From positions 459,893,376-459,957,375 of the forward strand of contig NC_134710.1 of NCBI RefSeq assembly GCF_043290135.1: a DNA stretch of 64,000 bases. Direction: 5' to 3'. This DNA is from Rhipicephalus microplus (lineage: Eukaryota > Arthropoda > Arachnida > Ixodida > Ixodidae). Positions 58,230 through 64,000 of the stretch are shown here, piece by piece. Under the pieces are notes generated by a model. The model searched no databases and was not told where the DNA came from. It saw only the letters and a list, made by a program, of their open reading frames with translations. A program made the translations under genes and the position numbers. Position 1 is the stretch's first letter; every line of letters begins with the position of its first letter.

Positions 58230-58912
58230 TTTTTGGTGGACTACCAACAAAGTTTAACTCTTTGCCAATACCAGATGCTTAGCAATTCAGTGATCTTTAA
58301 CATGTAATGGACATGTAGTCACAAACTACTTCACATACTGAAACCACCGCTTGACAAGTTGTTCTATTGGGTTGTGTCTGCCCTTTCGTATTTGCAACAA
58401 AGGAAGTAGACACCATACGTTCCCTAAAACATTTTTCCTCAGAGTAGTAGTTCATGACAATTCACGTATCTGTGCCAGAACACAAATGGTCCATCCGGCA
58501 GTGCACGCTTATTTTCCCTACCTATGTGTTTCAAAACTATGAATGTCAAGAGGCAGTTATATTCTTCTGAAAAGCCTGCCGAGGCACTTCCATGACATAC
58601 AGGACAACCTGCAGATTTTGTAATAACGTACATAAGAGATTACACAATCGAATGCAGATCCATAGCTAGAATTTTTTGAAGGGGTGGCCCACCTGCTGAG
58701 AGCATTTTAAAACCCGTATTTTCATTATTCATTCTCGGTAGAGCACACCCCTCCATCCCAATTCCAAGGAGAGTGGGGCAGGCCTCTACGGCACCCTTCT
58801 GGCCACGGGCCTCGTTGAACACCTTTACAAGTGACATGCACTGGGGAACAATGGAAAAATCATGTGAGTTTTCTTATCATCCCTATTTCAAAGTAGGCAC
58901 ACCGGTCTGTAT
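58230..58912. other. non-coding stretch
   Basis: No gene recognised. The minus-strand frame at 58837-58640 has no motif. Confidence 0.4.
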
Positions 58913-59032
58913 TATGCCACATTGTCTCTTATATGAGTGTATCTTATAAAGGAGTTCGACTGCATAAGTAGCGTATACAAATCGTTTTAATTGACCTTGG
59001 CTAGACAAGAGGATGTTTATGACAACAGCAGT
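58913..59032. repeat. ~120-bp direct repeat, copy 2
   Basis: Second copy of 57557-57680, with no LINE beside it. Confidence 0.88.
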
Positions 59033-60362
59033 GAAAAATGTTGGTGCTCATTTGCGGTCATGATGCTCTATAATGCAGTACTGTTTTTAGATGTTGTCAC
59101 AACCTCTAGCAAGATAAGGAAGATAATAAGAGGCCATGTTTCCTTTCAGTGAGTACGCTTAGGCCCAGCTGCAAGACTAGCACTGCAATAATGCCCAACT
59201 AGAATGCAGCCCTGCCGAAAGCAGTAAAGCTTATTTACCATGAAAGCACAGGGTGGTTCGTGATAAACGCTTTCTTTTATTATAAGCACATATTGCACAA
59301 GCTTTCATGTGTTCAACAAATAAGAAGGGGCACACTGACACGTGTGTACAACTGCATTCTGCGCAGCATGTATGATGTGCCCCCACCTACCAAAGCAGCC
59401 GCACAGTGCGCACAAAGAAACAACAAAATGATTTCATGTGACACTATTTACACATTATTTGGGCTCTAATAGATAAACTTATTTTGTAAAAGAAATTGCC
59501 AGTCACTATACATAACACTTTCAAGCAATCCTAGACTTAGCTAATGGAGTGACTGTTTTGTGATACACAGCATACTTTTGCCACATTTCTCGCTAATATT
59601 AAAGTGGAGAGCACCAATTACGTTTGCTCAGCTGGTTGCGAAGAGATGGGCCTAAAAGGTTCATACAATGGTTAACTGAAGCTGCGTGAGCATTCTGCTA
59701 CAACACCATGTAACAATGAGCACCATAAATTTAGGTATTCATCTTGCATCATGACTGCTCAAAGCTACTAGCTTTCTAGCAGTGCTTTTTCACCTGATCC
59801 ATTGAGCATGCAACTGTCACTAGTGTACCATTGAGCTGTAGGAAATTGTCAACAGTATAGTTGAATTATTCACTGCAAAGACACTACCTATATCGTCCAC
59901 TTGAATTTTCTCTAGTGCACTGATAATCAGTAACACTAAGAAGTATTTAGAAAAGTTGAGTTAATTGAGACCATAAGTAATAAAAAAAATGTAGTGGTAT
60001 CTTTGGAGGTGAAGTGATGCCTGCAGATGCGTGGATGCTGGCACTTATTTGATATCCCCGTGCTCACTCTACTGATTGACCTCAGCAACTCCTCTCGAAG
60101 GTTGCCTGGCATTAGCACTGGTCCCTAGATTTGTTGCAAGGTGAAATGCAAGAAGTACAGTCCGTGTGGTTTAAATAGATACTAAAAAGTATTTCTTTAC
60201 TCGTGTCAGTTGAAAAAAATAGGGACCAAAGAAAACCTCGCCTCAATGGGGCTGGCTTTTTGTATATACTTTCTCTCTCATTGAGCAATGCTCCCTCTTC
60301 GATATTTCCTTCACCGACATGCTAAGCAACACAACACTTGCTACAGACAATATAATCATTGA
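59033..60362. other. non-coding stretch
   Basis: No gene or named repeat was seen. Confidence 0.4.
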
Positions 60363-60475
60363 GGCAAGAACCTCTTCACAGTTACATTACAATTACTTTA
60401 ATGACATACCCTATACTTTCTAATTGTCAGTCAGTTCTCAATAATGATGTCTAACAAAGAAAATAAACTCTTAAA
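60363..60475 (+). repeat. tRNA-headed composite repeat, 3' body only
   Basis: Contains the shared cacagttacattacaattac, ccctatactttc, gtcagttctcaataat and gtctaacaaagaaaa blocks. The head is missing, as expected of 5' truncation. Confidence 0.7.
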
Positions 60476-60604
60476 TTTAGACCCTTTTTTCATTCATAGC
60501 GAGGGTCTCGTTCTGGCCGACCTAATGCCTTCAGGTAGTATGACAGAAAATATTGGTCAGCTGCCAGCTTGTAGAAACATCACCTAATACATAACGCCTA
60601 CAGG

Positions 60605-60880
60605 CAAAATAGAGTGACCCACACTCGCTGCAATGCCAACAGGCAGCGCTGACTGACACTTCCACATTTAAAAGGACATATATATTCCTTAAAGTGAATG
60701 GTGGAATAGCCGCCATGGTAGCTTAGTTGGTTGAGCGTCAGACTCGTCATTCGAACATAGGTTCGGTTCCTGTCAACGGCAAAGTATCTTTTCGTGCACT
60801 ATTCTTTCTTAACAGTTGCATACAATTACTTTATTAACATCCCCTATACATTCCTTGGCATAATTGTCCGCCAGTTATCA
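60605..60880 (+). repeat. tRNA-headed composite repeat, long copy
   Basis: An upstream block (gtgacccacac ... ggcagcgctgactgac ... ggacatatatattcc), a tRNA-like block with A box TAGCTTAGTTGG and B box GGTTCGGTTCC (60718-60770), then the body (atcttttcgtgcac ... acaattac ... cccctatac). The presence of an upstream block before the A box is unusual for a SINE. Confidence 0.7.
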
Positions 60881-61085
60881 CTAACGTAACCAAGCCGTAT
60901 TAATGAGAAATAACAAACAATAGTGCCAAAGAAAGTAATGTGGATGTTATTAGTTGTAAATGTATTGTAAATGCGAAGAAATAAAGGTGGACTAAAAGAT
61001 TGCTTGTCGTGAGCTTGGAATAAGGCTGTGAACATCGAAGAACACATCCAATCTCTACTAACTAAGCTATCGCTGCGGACAATCT
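60881..61085 (-). repeat. tRNA-headed composite repeat, inverted copy
   Basis: On the minus strand: A-box-like TAGCTTAGTTAG near 61070, then caagcaatcttttagtccac and the cgcatttacaatacatttac body. It sits head-to-head with the copy at 61115. Confidence 0.65.
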
Positions 61086-61114
61086 CTCGTCCACTTTTAG
61101 GGGGACATACGTGA

Positions 61115-61335
61115 TGAGGGAGTGGCCGCCGTGGTTTCTCAGTTGTAAGAGTATCGGATGCATCATGCGACCATCGCAGGCACAGTCCCATCTCCTGGCA
61201 AGCAATCTTTTCGTCCACGTTTACTTCTTCACATTTACATTACATTTACTGTAATGATTATCCCCTATACTTTTCATGGCATTATAGTTCGTTAGTTCTC
61301 AATAATATGTCCAATAAATAAAAATGAAGCCTTGA
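61115..61335 (+). repeat. tRNA-headed composite repeat, plus copy
   Basis: gccgccgtggtttctcagttg head, degenerate B box, caagcaatcttttcgtccac and a full body ending atatgtccaataaataaaaa. Confidence 0.68.
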
Positions 61336-61466
61336 AATTTTCACTTTGTTCTTTCAACCGAGTCATCTGACTTGTCCATTTTGCAATACTGAGTCATACA
61401 CAAGCACTAACATGTTTTGTGAGGTCATTCATCCGCAGTTCCGATCAAAACAACAGCACTGCAGTT

Positions 61467-61806
61467 CTAACGCTGCAAGAGCTTCTCCACAGGGAACGAA
61501 ACTTCATTGTGTTTGAGAGCTCCCTTCGTTAACTGCTCGCTCACTGCTCCGTATGTGGCCAACCAGTTGGCAACCTGAACTTTAGCGTCATGGGACCTCA
61601 AGTCGTTGTAGAGGGTGTGTGCGATCAACAGCACAAGCTCCACTGGTGAAGCCAGCCACTTGTTCGCGGTAGTGGAACTGAAGCCGGCAACTTCCTTCTG
61701 GCTGCTCTCATGCTCTTCTCCGGCTGCGGGGTGGCTGCAACCATCCGATGCCTCCAGTCCATTGATGTCCAGACCATCACGGAGCGTACCTTCTACAACT
61801 TGCTCT
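61467..61806 (-). CDS. candidate 3'-terminal exon of an unidentified host gene
   Basis: On the minus strand a strong acceptor (cctgttttactgcag) precedes 113 open codons (phase 2 entry) ending at TAG 61467-61469. The encoded C-terminus is varied and protein-like: a hydrophilic segment (HPAAGEEHESSQKE) and then a helical part (SPVELVLLIAHTLYNDLRSH, VQVANWLATYGAVSEQ) ending PVEKLLQR. It has no repeat-family match elsewhere in the window and no internal stop. I do not recognise the protein. This is the best candidate for real host coding sequence here. Confidence 0.5.
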
Positions 61807-62387
61807 CTGCAGTAAAACAGGTGCACTTATTGATCAACACCTGAGTATAACTATAGCAAAGCTTCTAGACATAATCGGCAGAGTGAACACAAATGCTTGT
61901 ACTACTCCTGCATTACAAGTGAATCTTATGTTTTCGATCATAATGTTGCCATAGATTTACACATTGAAAAGCAAAGCATTTGCTTCCATCTCTATATATA
62001 TTGGTCAATGTTATCTAAATTCAGAGCATAAAATTATTTTGTATGAACGTCTACAAAACTAGCCCATCTGATTTTATGGTTGCGATGCGAAAGAGAAGCT
62101 GAAAATTTTTGCATGCTAATGTTTAAACTAAGAAACCAGTCATCTGGAAATATCGTAGTTTTACAGAGTTTTAGCACGCTGCCTTCTTTATCCTACTGTG
62201 TAAAGCGAATACTCATGATTGAATTGAGTTTGAGTTGATGAATCGGTACCGTGGAGGTAGAATTCTTATTATTTGATAAATTTTTACCATGGAGGTGGAA
62301 GCTTTAGTTCTAAGCCTTCTCGTCTTGACTAATAGGTAAAAACAAAAAGGATTTTTTGTAAACTTGAAAGAAGAGCAATGACGTTCA

Positions 62388-62388
<1 letters not shown>
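61807..62388. other. non-coding, possible intron upstream of the 61.5-kb exon
   Basis: No coding was found. On the minus strand this would be the intron that ends at the 61807 acceptor. Confidence 0.4.

Positions 62389-62468
<80 letters not shown>
62389..62468. repeat. (TA)40 microsatellite
   Basis: Uninterrupted TA dinucleotides of 80 bp. Open frames across it are artefacts. Confidence 0.98.
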
Positions 62469-62471
<3 letters not shown>

Positions 62472-62519
62472 AGGGGCGGCAGTTGTTTGAAGTCCGCAGT
62501 ATCAAAATGGTGCGCATGA

Positions 62520-63697
62520 CGCGAGCGAGAGAGAGAGAGAGAATAAAACATTCATTTGTGACCGAAGAAAGAGTGTCGGTGGGTAGGCTCCTTAATCCGG
62601 GATTCTATTGGCACGGGCCGCTGTCTTCACTCGTCTCGCGAGGACCTCCTTGGTCTTCAGATTCGAGCTGGACAGAGCTGCTTGTCACCCTACAGCGTTG
62701 TGCTGTGCTCTGGGTTGTAAAGGTGGATTGTGTGGGCACTCCCATACCATGTGGTACAGAAGAATGTTTTAGTGACGCAGAACCTGCACTGTGGTGCGCA
62801 TGTGTCAGGATCTATCTTGGACAGTATGTATCGATTGGGGTAAGACAAGGTCTGCAGGCGACGCCACGCTACCCGAGATTTTTAACTGAGCTCTGGCCCC
62901 GGGGGTGGAAGTTTACGTCTTTCGAGTCTTTGATGTTATAGACTATCTGTGTATGTTAGGAACGGGTCCATACGCATAGCCAAGGGTGGGTGCGATATGC
63001 CGTAGTCGGAGGTCCGGAAGAGTAATTCTCGGGCCGAGGCATGGGCGAGCTCGTTGCCTCTAGCTCCGCAGTGGCTGGGTATCCATATCAGCTGTTTTCA
63101 TTCACCCTCTGAGCGTGAGGACGAGAGTTGTGTAAGAGGTCGATGCGCAATGGGGCCAATGTAGCCTTTACAAAAATTTCAGTAGGCTGCTTTTGAATCT
63201 GTTAGAACGAAAGTGGACCTTGGGTTTTGTAGGGCGAGGGCGATTCCTGCTTCTTCCATACTAGTTGTGTCTGTGTTCAGCGCTGATATACAGTCAACCT
63301 GTTTTCCACAATGAATGACGCTTGCTGTATATTTGCCGTTCACTGGTCAAGCTGCATCGACAAACAAGGCGCCCTCAGTATCAGAGTAGTTGTGAACTTT
63401 TGTCCGTGCCCGGCGTCGATGCTCGTGGAACTGAGGATGCATGTTGCGTGGAAGTGGTTTGATGATGATGTCCTACCTCCACTCATGTTGTTTTCCCCTT
63501 CTCTCAATGGGGGCTTCGATGCCAAGTTCTGATAGAGTTTTCTGGCCTTTTTTAGTGATGGCGAGGTGCATGACTTGATTCGTGTGGTGTGCATAGAATA
63601 GTTTTGATACGGTATTGTGGAGCCCCATTTGAAGCAGACGTTCCGTGAGGGTCCGAGGGAGAAGGTTCAGAGCATTCTTGAGAGTCACACGTATCAT
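62520..63697 (-). pseudogene. I-clade LINE: RT end, RNase H, zinc motif, 3' end
   Basis: Right to left on the minus strand: NLLPRTLTERLLQMGLHNT (RT thumb region), GALFVDAA (first RNase H aspartate), SMEEAGIALALQN, FVLTDSKAAY and WIPSHCGARGNELAHASARE (remaining RNase H catalytic blocks), then LRRLQTLSYPNRYILSKI and a degenerate zinc motif (CAPQCRFC). Several in-frame stops are present. An encoded RNase H after RT is typical of the I group of LINEs. It ends at the gagagaga/aataaaa tail near 62525-62547. Confidence 0.87.
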
Positions 63698-64000
63698 TAA
63701 TATGATTATTTATTTTACCGTCAGGGTACGCAGTACAATTCAGAGGGGAAAGGCATGCACAACAATAAAAAAACAAGGAATACAAAGCAAATGGCATAAA
63801 ATCGTTGTCACCAATTGGGGTACAAAGATTATTAATCCTAACAACTCACATCATAATAAAGCAAATGATAACACTAATTTTATTTTCATTACGTGGTGAA
63901 GGCACAAAGAAATACAAATAAACTGTTCAACAAACATACAGGTGGTAATTAGGTAATCATTGTTTTAAGGACATTCTTAAATTGAATGGATTCATTGATG
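63698..64000 (-). mobile_element. CR1-like LINE 3' end, running off the window
   Basis: The minus-strand UTR (gcatgcctttcccctctgaa ... accctgacggtaaaataaat) ends in an ataaataatcat tail near 63700, directly against the I-clade LINE, so it looks inserted there. Its coding part would lie beyond position 64000. Confidence 0.65.

Noticed and set aside
62213..62941. Open frames of 112 and 187 codons through the TA tract
   Set aside because: Half of each is the dinucleotide repeat. The remainder of the plus-strand frame is antisense to the I-clade LINE C-terminus.

Overview
The window is arthropod nuclear DNA, and most likely comes from a hard (ixodid) tick. The main clue is a tRNA-derived SINE whose head, body and 'atatcaat' tail match what I know of the Ruka SINE family of ixodid ticks; it occurs three times, twice with perfect target-site duplications (TSDs). 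The rest of the repeat content fits: several clades of non-LTR retrotransposon, Ty3/gypsy elements, a Tc1-like transposase, miniature inverted-repeat elements, long (CA)n/(TA)n tracts and intron-like sequence. There are no bacterial operons, rRNA genes or CRISPR arrays. I find no intact conventional host gene. Three or four short candidate exons (46.5, 56.7/57.8 and 61.5 kb) are the only sequence that might be host coding.

Layout. 1-12.8 kb: mostly non-coding, with two tRNA-headed SINEs, a near-perfect 47-bp palindrome and small repeats. 12.9-14.1 kb: decayed LINE (+). 15.4-20.5 kb: complete but dead Ty3/gypsy element (-) with 132-bp LTRs and a 4-bp ATAT duplication. 22.65-28.26 kb: near full-length two-ORF LINE (-) resembling the L1/Tx1 group. 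It lies between an 18-bp imperfect duplication that covers the A box of a tRNA-Met-like sequence, and a 0.6-kb inverted-repeat element sits inside its RT. 30.1-33.7 kb: gypsy gag-pol remnant (+) without integrase. 34.4-37.8 kb: CR1/L2-like LINE (-) with another LINE tail inserted head-on. 39.9-40.3 kb: an ORF with a 38-residue tandem repeat. 42.3-45.5 kb: Tc1-like transposase fragment (-) abutting a well-preserved gypsy pol (+) and 3' LTR; a 198-bp foldback element splits the integrase. 47-50 kb: LINE RT fragment, then a nested stack in which a mariner-like MITE lies in a CR1-like LINE that appears to split a tRNA-headed repeat. 50-54.3 kb: tandem duplications, an inverted pair of ~0.68-kb repeats, a Penelope-like terminal motif and a second foldback. 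56-62 kb: LINE tail, a 120-bp duplication, a SINE cluster and candidate exons. 62.4-64 kb: I-clade LINE with RNase H, and a CR1-like tail running off the window.

The sequences relate as layers of insertion, not as a pathway. Almost every coding remnant has in-frame stops or frameshifts, so none of the autonomous elements here looks active as written. The exceptions in apparent youth are the small non-autonomous elements: SINEs with 15-16 bp perfect TSDs and a foldback with perfect 62-bp arms. The observations I would follow first are the LINE/tRNA-Met junction, the foldback whose loop shares 37 identical bases with a LINE 3.3 kb away, and the nested stack at 48-49.9 kb. All family assignments are from motif reading by eye; no searches were run.
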